Below are positions 24,439 to 32,760 of a stretch of DNA of 53,496 nt, in pieces; position 1 is the stretch's first letter; every line of letters starts with the position of its first letter. Under the pieces are notes generated by a model. It was not told the DNA's origin. It made no database searches and saw only the letters and a list, made by a program, of their open reading frames with translations. Origin of the DNA: an uncultured Alphaproteobacteria bacterium (lineage in GTDB: Bacteria > Pseudomonadota > Alphaproteobacteria > RF32 > CAG-239); contig CALXWI010000003.1 of assembly GCA_944392325.1 (NCBI GenBank), positions 1-53,496 on the forward strand, in the 5' to 3' direction. The translations under genes were made by a program, and so were the position numbers.

Positions 24439-24637
24439 ACAAAACTGGTTATTGGGACGGAAAATGTTTGTTCTTGAAAATCTTGGTAATTTAATGGCAA
24501 ATAGGGGCGAATAAGGGTAATTTTGTAGTTGATTATAATAATATTTTGAGGATAAAATGGCGGCAGAGGTTGCGGAGGCAAAATCGTGCCGTTTTTTGTG
24601 CCTTTTTTACAGATGTTCAATATGAAGCGAGATAGCT

Positions 24638-25528
24638 ATGAAACGCAGAAGAGTTTTGTTTATGCAGTTGAGCCATATTAGGTTGCTGGTCAAGAAGTTT
24701 GCGCTGGTAATCTTGTTCTTGTTGGCGTTTGTTTTGATGTTGCTTAATAAAACTGATACCATATTGATTGATAAAACTTCGTCGGTGGCTACAAGTGTGT
24801 TTAGCCCGGTTATTGATGTCTTGATTTTGCCGGCACGTGGAATCGCCGAAGTTTATGATTATTTTAAGGATATGCGCTTGGCTTATCAGGAAAATAAGCT
24901 ATTGAAGGCTGAGAATCGACAATTGCGGATTATCAGCGAAAAAGCCCGCGCTTTAGAAATTGAGAATCGTTTGCTGGCAAAGCTCCTTAATTATACTCGT
25001 CCTAATGAAGAGGAAATGGTAACGGTGCGCGTGGTGGCTGAAGAAGGGGACGCGTTCTCCCATTCGTTGATTGCTTATACCGGTGAAAATACAACTGTCA
25101 AAAAAGACCAAATCGTGATTACAGATCGCGGTGTGGTGGGCAGAGTTGATACCGTGGGCGCGATGTATAGCAAAATTTTGATGATTACCGATATTAACTC
25201 GCGAATCCCGGTTATGCTGGAAAAAAATCGTGTCAGAGGAATTTTGGCGGGTGACAATAATCGCAAACCTAAGCTTGAATTTACGCCTATTGGCTCGGTG
25301 ATTAATGTCGGCGATCGTATTATTACATCAGGCGTGGCGGGAACTTTTCCGGCTGGATTGCCGGTGGGTGTGGTAAGTGAGATTACCAAGCGTGATATCA
25401 GAGTTACGCCGTTGGCTGATTTTGATAGTATTGAATATGTTAAAATTGTATCTTATGCTGATGTAGAAGAGCCTGAAACCGAGGTGGTTAATGCAGCTAA
25501 TCCTGAGGCGGAGGTTGCTGATGAATGA
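24638..25528 (+). CDS. mreC: Rod shape-determining protein MreC
   Basis: The protein has 296 residues. One N-terminal transmembrane helix (FALVILFLLAFVLMLL), a coiled coil (about residues 75-115) and a beta-barrel periplasmic domain (VVGRVDTVGAMYSKILMITD, GDRIITSGVAGTFPAGLPVG) match MreC. It links MreB to PBP2 and RodA. The C-terminal end overlaps mreD by 8 nt. The 325-nt gap before it holds repeat copy E and 190 nt without a visible gene, perhaps containing a second promoter. Confidence 0.93.
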   Translation: MKRRRVLFMQLSHIRLLVKKFALVILFLLAFVLMLLNKTDTILIDKTSSVATSVFSPVIDVLILPARGIAEVYDYFKDMRLAYQENKLLKAENRQLRIISEKARALEIENRLLAKLLNYTRPNEEEMVTVRVVAEEGDAFSHSLIAYTGENTTVKKDQIVITDRGVVGRVDTVGAMYSKILMITDINSRIPVMLEKNRVRGILAGDNNRKPKLEFTPIGSVINVGDRIITSGVAGTFPAGLPVGVVSEITKRDIRVTPLADFDSIEYVKIVSYADVEEPETEVVNAANPEAEVADE

Positions 25529-26039
25529 TGCTTGGGATGAAAGTTTAAAGGCTTATTTTTTGCGTACATTGCCACTGCTTTGTTCAATTATTTTGGTGAT
25601 GATGTCGTATATGCCTTTTAATATTTTATTGCCGACCAGTATTCATCCGGCGATGGGGGTGATTTGTGTATATTATTGGATGTTGCATCGTCCGGATGTA
25701 TTCAACTTGTTCTCGGTGTTTTGCTTGGGGTTGGTTGAGGATTTGATTACGGCAGCACCTTTGGGGTCAAACTTGTTCCAGTTATTGGTGTTGTATGTGC
25801 TTATCAGCAATTTGCTAAAATATTTTAATGGTAAACCTTTTGAGGTTATGTGGGTCGGGTTTTTGCCGGCGGCTTTCTTGTCGATGTTTGCCAGATGGTT
25901 CGTGGTGTCGGTCTATTATGGGCAATTTTTGCCTCTGGGGATGTTAGGTTTTTCAGTGTTGATTACGGTGGCCGCTTATCCGATTATATCATTAGTGAAT
26001 GTTTTGGTGCAGAACAAGTTTATGGCAGATGAGGTCTAA
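25521..26039 (+). CDS. mreD: Rod shape-determining protein MreD
   Basis: The protein has 172 residues and five or so membrane helices, consistent with MreD. The start at 25521 (MNDAWDESLK) has GGAGG 6 nt upstream inside mreC and overlaps the mreC stop by 8 nt; the in-frame ATG at 25491 lacks a ribosome-binding site. The segment LGLVEDLITAAPLGSNLF matches the family's conserved G-x-x-x-D motif. It is coupled to mreC and followed 3 nt later by mrdA. Confidence 0.88.
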   Translation: MNDAWDESLKAYFLRTLPLLCSIILVMMSYMPFNILLPTSIHPAMGVICVYYWMLHRPDVFNLFSVFCLGLVEDLITAAPLGSNLFQLLVLYVLISNLLKYFNGKPFEVMWVGFLPAAFLSMFARWFVVSVYYGQFLPLGMLGFSVLITVAAYPIISLVNVLVQNKFMADEV

Positions 26040-26042
26040 AAT

Positions 26043-27869
26043 ATGAATCGCGATAATGATAAAGGTAAAGTTCTGCTCAAGCGCTCTTTGATTATGGCCG
26101 GCGTTAAGGCTTTTTTGCTTTTGTGCTTAATTGGGCGATTGTATTATTTGCAAGTGTATCAGGCTGATAAGTTTAAAACAATGGCCGATGAAAACCGTAT
26201 TTCTACCCGGTTGCTTATTCCGCAGCGAGGGATTATTTATGACCGCAATGATGTGGTGCTGGCTACTAATGAACAGAACTTTCAGGCCTTGATTGTGGCT
26301 GAGCAGACTACCGATGTGCAGAGCACTTTGGATGCTTTCAAAAAGATTATGCCGTTGAGTGAGGCTGAGGAAGAACGGATTAAGCGTGATTTGAAACGCA
26401 ATAAAAGCTTTGTGCCGATTAAGGTTAAAGATAATTTGACTTGGGAGCAAGTATCAGAAATTCAACTTAATGCGCCGGAGCTGCCGGGGATTATTATTGA
26501 TGAGGGCTTAAACCGCTATTATCCTTATGGTGAAAAAATGGCACAGGTGATTGGCTATGTGGCGGCGGTGTCTGAAAAAGATGTGAAAGATGACCCCTTG
26601 CTTGAGGTGCCGGGGTTCAAAATCGGAAAATCAGGCTTAGAGAAGTTTTTGGAGCATCGGTTACGTGGAAAAGGTGGTATTTTGAAACTGGAAGTTAATG
26701 CCTATGGTCGCGTAATGAAAGAGATTGAAGAGACCGAAGGTGTGGCCGGTGAACCCATACACTTAACCTTAGATGCCAGATTGCAGGAGAAAGCTTATGA
26801 GGCTTTTGGTGATGAAAGCGGTGCCGCAGTTTTGTTGGATGTGCATTCGGGGGAAATTTTGGCATTTGTTTCAACTCCGGCATTTGACCCTAATGCTTTT
26901 TCCCGCGGGTTGACCCATGATGAATGGCAGGCCTTGGTTGAAAATGAGAAATCGCCTTTGACTAATAAGGCTATTCAAGGACAATATTCTCCGGGGTCGG
27001 TGTTTAAGCCTCTGGTGGCGTTGGCCGGTTTGGAATCCAAAATGATTAAAGAAGATACACGTTTCTTTTGTGCCGGAAAAATGTTGTTGGGTGACCACCC
27101 ATTCCACTGTTGGAAAAGAGCAGGTCATGGATATTTGAATCTTGAAGAATCTTTGATGCATTCTTGTGATATTTATTTTTATGAAACGGCAATGCGGGTC
27201 GGAATTGATAAAATTGCTGATTTGGCCAGACGTTTTGGTTTAGGTAAAACCGTTAATATTGGTTTGGAGCACGAAAAAGCCGGATTGATTCCTGACAAAG
27301 AGTGGAAGTTGCGGCGTTTTGGCGAGCCGTGGCAGATGGGAGAAAGCTTGATTTCGGGAATTGGGCAAGGTTATATTTTGGTTACGCCGTTGCAGTTGGC
27401 TACTATGACTGCGCGCTTGGTGAATGGAGGTTATGAAGTCACGCCGACTTTCTTCCCCGTGGATGAAAAGGCATTTCGGGATATCAAAAAAATTGAGGTG
27501 TCGCCTAGGTATTTGAATATTGTTAAACAGGGAATGTTTGACGTGGTTAATATTCCGGGAGGAACGGCTTGGGGATCGCGTTTTGATTATAACGGAATGA
27601 AAATGGCGGGCAAAACCGGCTCCGTACAAGTGCGACGAATCTCCTTAAAAGAGCGGCAGACCGGCGTGATTAAGCAAAAAGATTTGCCGTGGAAGTACCG
27701 CGATCATGCGATATTTATCGGTTATGCTCCGGCAGATAACCCCAAATATGCCGTGGCGGTGTTGGTAGAGCACGGCGGCGGTGGATCGTCGGTGGCGGCG
27801 CCGATTGCCAGTAAAATTTTGAAAGAGAGTTTGATTTTGGATCCGGTGAAAAGCCGTCCGCATTTTTAG
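26043..27869 (+). CDS. mrdA: Penicillin-binding protein 2, elongasome transpeptidase
   Basis: The protein has 608 residues. A short cytoplasmic tail and one membrane helix (AFLLLCLIGRLYYLQVY) precede the PBP dimerisation domain (RLLIPQRGIIYDRN). The transpeptidase domain has the catalytic Ser near residue 319 (YSPGSVFKPLVA), the second motif HSCD and KTGS (MAGKTGSVQV). It cross-links peptidoglycan together with RodA. GAGG lies 8 nt before the ATG. It sits between mreD and rodA, as in the standard mre-mrd operon. Confidence 0.95.
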   Translation: MNRDNDKGKVLLKRSLIMAGVKAFLLLCLIGRLYYLQVYQADKFKTMADENRISTRLLIPQRGIIYDRNDVVLATNEQNFQALIVAEQTTDVQSTLDAFKKIMPLSEAEEERIKRDLKRNKSFVPIKVKDNLTWEQVSEIQLNAPELPGIIIDEGLNRYYPYGEKMAQVIGYVAAVSEKDVKDDPLLEVPGFKIGKSGLEKFLEHRLRGKGGILKLEVNAYGRVMKEIEETEGVAGEPIHLTLDARLQEKAYEAFGDESGAAVLLDVHSGEILAFVSTPAFDPNAFSRGLTHDEWQALVENEKSPLTNKAIQGQYSPGSVFKPLVALAGLESKMIKEDTRFFCAGKMLLGDHPFHCWKRAGHGYLNLEESLMHSCDIYFYETAMRVGIDKIADLARRFGLGKTVNIGLEHEKAGLIPDKEWKLRRFGEPWQMGESLISGIGQGYILVTPLQLATMTARLVNGGYEVTPTFFPVDEKAFRDIKKIEVSPRYLNIVKQGMFDVVNIPGGTAWGSRFDYNGMKMAGKTGSVQVRRISLKERQTGVIKQKDLPWKYRDHAIFIGYAPADNPKYAVAVLVEHGGGGSSVAAPIASKILKESLILDPVKSRPHF

Positions 27870-27878
27870 AGGTGGGTA

Positions 27879-29018
27879 ATGTATAAGCCTTATGAAACGA
27901 CATTTAGAGGTCAGCGGATGACCATTAAAGAAAAGCTGATGAATATTAGCTTTTGGTATGTCTTTTTTATTTGTTTATTGGCGGCTATCGGAGTAACTAT
28001 GCTGTATTCGGCGGCAAACGGGCACTGGCAGCCGTGGGCGATTAATCAGCTGTTGCGCTTTGGGGTGGGACTTGGCGTGATGATATTTTTTGCGCTGATT
28101 GATATCAGAATTATTTTGCGATATTCATATTTATTTTATTTTTTTACATTGATTTTGTTGTTGGTGGTTGAGGTTACCGGACATATCGGAATGGGAGCGC
28201 AACGTTGGATTAATTTTGGCTTTTTTAAGCTGCAGCCGTCAGAACTGATGAAAATTGCTCTGGTGTTGGTGTTAGCGCGTTATTTTCACTCAACGCAATT
28301 GCAAACCATAGAATCGACTAGTGGAATGATTAAGCCGGCATTGTTGGCTTTAATACCGGCGGGGTTGATTATTGTGCAACCGGATTTGGGTACCGGTTTG
28401 ATGCTGATTATGACGACAACGGCAATATTTTTTGCGGTCGGAGTGCAGATGTGGAAGTTTGTGGCGGTTGGAATTACCGGTATTATATTGGCGCCGATTG
28501 CATGGCATTTTTTGCATGATTACCAAAAAGACCGAGTGTTGACTTTTTTGAATCCTGAGCGTGACCCATTGGGAGCGGGGTATCATATTATCCAATCCAA
28601 GATTGCGTTGGGTTCGGGAGGAGTATTCGGTAAAGGGTTCTTGAAAGGGACACAGACGCACCTTAACTTTTTGCCGGAGAAACATACCGACTTTATTTTC
28701 ACGATGTTGTCGGAAGAGTTGGGTATGATTGGTGCCGTATGTGTAATTTTGATTAATTTTTGCATTATTGCTTATGGATATTCTTTTGCGTTTAAGAGTA
28801 GTAGCTATTTTGGCAAGCTAGTGGCTATTGGCCTAACAACCAACTATTTCTTATATGTGTTTATTAATACGGCGATGGTGTTGGGGCTGATTCCGGTAGT
28901 GGGAATTCCTTTGCCGCTTATATCTTACGGGGGAACGGTAATGCTCTCGGTTATGGCCAGTTTTGGGATTTTGCTCTCTGTACATATTAACCGCGATGTG
29001 ACGGTGGGTAAAGAATAA
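27879..29018 (+). CDS. rodA: Peptidoglycan glycosyltransferase RodA
   Basis: The protein of 379 residues is a SEDS polymerase with about ten membrane helices. The signature segments GMGAQRWINFGFFKLQPSELMK, FLPEKHTDFIF and the C-terminal GIPLPLISYGGTVML are present. The catalytic Asp lies in the KHTDF region. GAGG precedes the ATG, and the gap to mrdA is 9 nt. A terminator after it closes the elongasome operon. Confidence 0.96.
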   Translation: MYKPYETTFRGQRMTIKEKLMNISFWYVFFICLLAAIGVTMLYSAANGHWQPWAINQLLRFGVGLGVMIFFALIDIRIILRYSYLFYFFTLILLLVVEVTGHIGMGAQRWINFGFFKLQPSELMKIALVLVLARYFHSTQLQTIESTSGMIKPALLALIPAGLIIVQPDLGTGLMLIMTTTAIFFAVGVQMWKFVAVGITGIILAPIAWHFLHDYQKDRVLTFLNPERDPLGAGYHIIQSKIALGSGGVFGKGFLKGTQTHLNFLPEKHTDFIFTMLSEELGMIGAVCVILINFCIIAYGYSFAFKSSSYFGKLVAIGLTTNYFLYVFINTAMVLGLIPVVGIPLPLISYGGTVMLSVMASFGILLSVHINRDVTVGKE

Positions 29019-29030
29019 GCCAATAAAGTA

Positions 29031-29063
29031 AAAGCTCTTCGAGGTTGTTGAAGAGCTTTTTTG
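29031..29063 (+). terminator. Terminator after rodA
   Basis: AAAGCTCTTC / GAAGAGCTTT stem followed by T-run. Confidence 0.88.
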
Positions 29064-29076
29064 TTGGATTATTGGA

Positions 29077-29105
29077 GTACCGCCGTCGGTGACGGTCGGC
29101 GGTAC
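29077..29105. other. Perfect 9-bp hairpin between convergent genes
   Basis: GTACCGCCG / CGGCGGTAC with an 11-nt loop that contains a further small stem. It has no T-run, so it may be a 3'-end stabiliser for the DUF2336 transcript. Confidence 0.55.
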
Positions 29106-29107
29106 TT

Positions 29108-30217
29108 TCAATCAATTTTAGATATCAGGTATTCAATATCTTTGCGGTCAAGCTCGTCCTCGGCATTGGAGTAAGAGAGAATACGCTCGATGACTTTATG
29201 CGAGAAGGTTTGGCTGTTAGAATTCTTCATATCAAAACGGATGTCTTTGATGACTTTTAAGGCGCTGAATACTGCAGGAAATAGGTTCTTGGGAATGAAG
29301 GCCTTGCGCAAAAGGTTGCGGATGACAAAGTCTACTTGAGTATTAAACAAAATTTTGCGGACTTCGGTTATCGGTGTGTTGGACAAGTAAACAATTGAGT
29401 ACTCAAAAAACTTGAGGTCACCCATACAGATAGCGCGGACAACCAAAGACGGGGTCAGCTTGTTGGAGCTGTAAAGCTCATGGACAAGCTCTTCAATTTG
29501 TTTATCGGAGCTGTATTCGGCCGAGACTTTTAAGGTGGCTTTTTCTTTGACTTCTTCAATAATATCAGAGGCGATATCTGCCGGAAGGTTATGGGTCAAA
29601 ATTAAACGCTTTTGCAGTTCTTCTGATAAATGTTGGATTAAGCGAGAGATAACCGTGACCGGAAGTTCTGAACGATAAACCAGACAGCGTTTGACATTTT
29701 CGCTGGAAGAGTATTTATCCAAGATGTTTTGGTAAGTCTTTTCATAGATGTTGGCGGAGTTGTTGGAAATTAGTGTAATCACAACATCTTCGGAGCATTT
29801 GTCGACAATATAGGCCGAGACGTCGTTGGATAAGTTGCGGCGTTGGGCTACGGCTTTTTGCTTGTCGATGTTTTGGGCATTAAGAATGCCGATTAAGTCA
29901 GAATCTTTAAGGTCTTCGTAGTATTTGATAAACGGAATCGAAACGCTGTTTTCGTCATGGATGAGTTTGTTGACGATGTCGTTTGGAATATTGCGGCTCT
30001 TTTTTAAGCATTCAGCAAGGATTTGGCGGACGCTGATTTCAACATCTTCAACCATAATGCGGAAGATGTCTTCAGCAAGTTTGCGTTCTCCTAAAGAGAT
30101 GTTGGGCATATTGTACAGAGTAGAAAGCTTTTGTGCCGTAGAGATTTTGTTTTCAGCAGAACGGCTGACCGAAAGCTTGATGACGTCTTCTCTGGATAGT
30201 TGCTTGTTATTCTGCAT
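29108..30217 (-). CDS. DUF2336 helical-repeat protein
   Basis: The protein has 369 residues, all helical, with HEAT-like repeats. The pattern (QKAVAQRRNLSNDVSAYIVDKCSEDVVITLISN, then VKRCLVYRSELPVTVISRL in outline) fits DUF2336, a family found in Alphaproteobacteria. No signal peptide or membrane segment is present, so it should be cytoplasmic. Function is unknown; members are sometimes linked to signalling or motility in Caulobacter-like species, but no such neighbour exists here. GGAA lies before the ATG. Terminated convergently against rodA. Confidence 0.8.
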   Translation of the reverse strand: MQNNKQLSREDVIKLSVSRSAENKISTAQKLSTLYNMPNISLGERKLAEDIFRIMVEDVEISVRQILAECLKKSRNIPNDIVNKLIHDENSVSIPFIKYYEDLKDSDLIGILNAQNIDKQKAVAQRRNLSNDVSAYIVDKCSEDVVITLISNNSANIYEKTYQNILDKYSSSENVKRCLVYRSELPVTVISRLIQHLSEELQKRLILTHNLPADIASDIIEEVKEKATLKVSAEYSSDKQIEELVHELYSSNKLTPSLVVRAICMGDLKFFEYSIVYLSNTPITEVRKILFNTQVDFVIRNLLRKAFIPKNLFPAVFSALKVIKDIRFDMKNSNSQTFSHKVIERILSYSNAEDELDRKDIEYLISKID

Positions 30218-30279
30218 GGTTTTTGATTCCGTTTGTTTGACCTACTTTCTATAATATACTATTATGTGATAAATTTTCA

Positions 30280-31194
30280 TTAATTTTTTGTTACATTTAC
30301 GGAAGGCTGTGAGTCTTTGGGGAGGTTTGGGGTAAAATGGGCGTAGCGGTCGATATCTTCCAGGCGATAAAAAGTGATGGTATAGTCCAGTAATCCGGCA
30401 AAGTTAGGCAGGGCTGAGGCAAAAATCAAATACGGGGATAAAAAACGGCCGCTCAAAGTTTGGTTACGTTGACGGAGGTTGCGGCGTGCATTACGGAACT
30501 CTTGATAATCAATTGAAGAGTTGAGCTTTAAGGCAAAGTCGGTCATGGAAGATTGCAATGAAGGGTAGATTTTGATGCGGTAGGAATCGTCTTGAGTTTC
30601 ATCACGGGGTTTTAAACCATCATTGCTGTACCAGTTCAAACTGCGGTAGAGGTTGTTGCTTAAGGGCAAGAAATAGGCTTCGCCCCAGTTGGTATTGATG
30701 GCGGCAGTTGCCAGCAGAATCGATGGTGGGATGATGTCAATTTTGTTTTGGAGCTCGTTTAAAATCAGCTCGTATTTTTGTGGAGCCGATAAGCGGGTGA
30801 AGATATCGTATTTGTCGGCAAGGTGCTCAATGAGGTTAATATCAGAGGCATCAAGCTGATTTTGTTGATATTTGTGGAGGAGGTAGTCAGCCACCAGACG
30901 CTCTTTGGCGATATCTTGATTGGTTTGCAAGGCCAAAGGCAAAAGCAGCATCAGAAAAAATTTGTGGCGCTGCTCGGGAGATTTGATGGTGGTAAAATCT
31001 TGAGGGAAGTCTTGGATAAATACGCGGGGATAAGCGTAATCAGGCGGAAGAAGGTAATTGGTGTAAGCAAGGGTTTTGAACTCTTGCTCAATGGCAAAAG
31101 AGCTTTGAGGCTTGGCAGAGGCCGAGAATCCGCTCTTGGGGCAGATGATGAAAAAAGTTGCCAAAAGGGCGGATATCAGGGGGCTAAGCTTCAT
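30280..31194 (-). CDS. Bax-like N-acetylglucosaminidase homologue, probably inactive
   Basis: The protein has 304 residues with a signal peptide (MKLSPLISALLATFFIICPKS). The glucosaminidase region (IIPPSILLATAAINTNWGEAYF, NNLYRSLNWYSNDGLKP, then RIKIYPSLQSSMTDFALKLN in outline) matches the Bax/FlgJ-like fold. The position of the catalytic Glu (E in the usual ESGWG) is Asn at residue 167, so peptidoglycan cleavage is doubtful. The start at 31194 overlaps the nfu stop by 11 nt; a TTG at 31245 is placed directly against AGGAG and is unlikely. It is coupled to nfu. Confidence 0.75.
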   Translation of the reverse strand: MKLSPLISALLATFFIICPKSGFSASAKPQSSFAIEQEFKTLAYTNYLLPPDYAYPRVFIQDFPQDFTTIKSPEQRHKFFLMLLLPLALQTNQDIAKERLVADYLLHKYQQNQLDASDINLIEHLADKYDIFTRLSAPQKYELILNELQNKIDIIPPSILLATAAINTNWGEAYFLPLSNNLYRSLNWYSNDGLKPRDETQDDSYRIKIYPSLQSSMTDFALKLNSSIDYQEFRNARRNLRQRNQTLSGRFLSPYLIFASALPNFAGLLDYTITFYRLEDIDRYAHFTPNLPKDSQPSVNVTKN

Positions 31195-31723
31195 AATTTT
31201 CAACGGATTTGATTTCGGGGATATAAGTTTTGAGGACTTTTTCAACTCCTTCTTTCAGCGTTATCATGGCATAGGGGCAGCCGGCGCAGTTGCCTTGCAA
31301 CTCAACGTAGACAATGCCGTTTTCGTATTTGCGGAAGGCAATGTCGCCGCCATCTTGTTTGACTGCAGGACGAATGCGAGCATTGAGCAAACCAATGACT
31401 TTGGCGATAGTCTCACTGTCATCAGCGGGAGCGTTGGTGTTGACCAGAGCATCGGTTCCGGTAGCTAAAAAGTCCATTATCTCAGCCAAAATCTGGGGCT
31501 TGAGATCATCCCACGAGGCTGATGAATCCTTGGTGACGGAAACCATATCAGTAGTGATGAAAACTGAGGAGATGCCGCCAAGGTCAAAAATTTGCTCAGC
31601 TAAAGGGGATTTGCGCAAGGTTTTGGCATCGCTGAACTCGGCTTTGCCCTGAGAGGTGAGCGGAGCATCAGGAAAAAAGTTGAGGACGTTGGCGTCCGGA
31701 GTGGTTTGAGTTTCAATAAGCAT
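31184..31723 (-). CDS. NifU-like iron-sulfur carrier protein (Nfu/NfuA type)
   Basis: The protein has 179 residues. The N-terminal Nfu_N domain (MLIETQTTPDANVLNFFPD, GISSVFITTDMVSVTK) and the C-terminal NifU domain (RIRPAVKQDGGDI, VELQGNCAGCPYAMITLKEGVE) are complete. The CxxC pair binds a 4Fe-4S cluster that is handed to client apoproteins. This architecture is the mitochondrial and alphaproteobacterial NFU1 type. It lies 2 nt after the DUF2333 gene and overlaps the Bax-like gene. Confidence 0.92.
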   Translation of the reverse strand: MLIETQTTPDANVLNFFPDAPLTSQGKAEFSDAKTLRKSPLAEQIFDLGGISSVFITTDMVSVTKDSSASWDDLKPQILAEIMDFLATGTDALVNTNAPADDSETIAKVIGLLNARIRPAVKQDGGDIAFRKYENGIVYVELQGNCAGCPYAMITLKEGVEKVLKTYIPEIKSVENYEA

Positions 31724-31725
31724 AG

Positions 31726-32760
31726 TTATTTGGTGTCCTTGTTGTGAGGGGTGTTGAGCAGGCTGTCAATTTTATAGATAGTATTTTGCGCCTTGAGCAG
31801 ATAAGCGTTGAGGTAGCTCAAATGGTTGGGGGCAAAGGAGCTGTTGAGTTCACCATTGCGGACAATGGTGGGGGAAAGCTCTGCGGCATTACGCAGGGCA
31901 TTGAGCAAGATGGTCCAGTCCTCATAGGCTCCGCGTTCGACAATGATTTGTTGATAATCTTTGCCGAGAGCCTTCAAAAACAGGAAAAATCCGTAAGCTT
32001 GTCCTTGATTGTAATAAAACACGTTGTCAGCTTGAGTATCAAACCAGTCGGTATTGTGTTCGCGAATCTGGGTGCTGAGAGATTTTTCGGCTTGGCCTAA
32101 ACCAAGAGCAATTTTGTGAAGAAAGTACTGCAAGTCTTCAGCCGAGCGATAAAATATCAGCCCGCGGTTGAGGAGTGCCTCGTTATACTTAATCAGATAG
32201 CGGCGTGCCTTGCGGTATTGTTTGGTGGAAGAAGGTGCCGGTCGGAGCTTGTTGTCCGGAGAAAACATCCAAACGGTGCCGGGGTAGTTGAGTAACTCGG
32301 CAGCCTTGAGCAAGTAGTTGGGGGTAGTATCGTCTTTTATTGGCGGAGTAAGGCGATGAGCCATAGCGTTGATGCCAATTTGCTGCGACTTGATAATCCC
32401 TTGTTGGAAAGAGGGCATATTGTCCAGAAAATAAGAAGGGTAGAAAAACGGCAGATTGGCAGTCCAGAGTTTGTCGTTGACCTCCCGATTGATAAGAAAA
32501 GAGCTTAGCTCAACTGCGGCGGATTGCTCCGGATGGGCAAGTTCGATTTCGTATTCGGTATTGGTGTCGATATGATGAATGATATATCCGCCCAAGGGGT
32601 AGTAGAGCAAGAACACTAAAAGAATGGCAATGGTTAAAAGATGCCACCAGGATTGCAGAAAAAGCGCCAGACTGCGGGTGGGTTTCCATTGAGCCAAGCG
32701 GGAGCGACGTAAGCGCTCGCTTAAAGTATGCAGCAGGTTATGCAGAGATTGTTTATCCAT
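31726..32760 (-). CDS. DUF2333 membrane protein
   Basis: The protein has 344 residues. One membrane helix (HLLTIAILLVFLLYYPLGGYII) near residue 50 is followed by a periplasmic domain with the DUF2333 pattern (SSFLINREVNDKLWTANLPFF, PSYFLDNMPSFQQGI). Function is unknown. It overlaps the end of murJ by 8 nt, so murJ, DUF2333, nfu and the Bax-like gene form one operon on the minus strand. Confidence 0.78.
   Translation of the reverse strand: MDKQSLHNLLHTLSERLRRSRLAQWKPTRSLALFLQSWWHLLTIAILLVFLLYYPLGGYIIHHIDTNTEYEIELAHPEQSAAVELSSFLINREVNDKLWTANLPFFYPSYFLDNMPSFQQGIIKSQQIGINAMAHRLTPPIKDDTTPNYLLKAAELLNYPGTVWMFSPDNKLRPAPSSTKQYRKARRYLIKYNEALLNRGLIFYRSAEDLQYFLHKIALGLGQAEKSLSTQIREHNTDWFDTQADNVFYYNQGQAYGFFLFLKALGKDYQQIIVERGAYEDWTILLNALRNAAELSPTIVRNGELNSSFAPNHLSYLNAYLLKAQNTIYKIDSLLNTPHNKDTK

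Noticed and set aside
29077..29105. Terminator for the DUF2336 gene
   Set aside because: The stem is perfect, but no T-run follows on the minus strand, so it is listed only as a hairpin.
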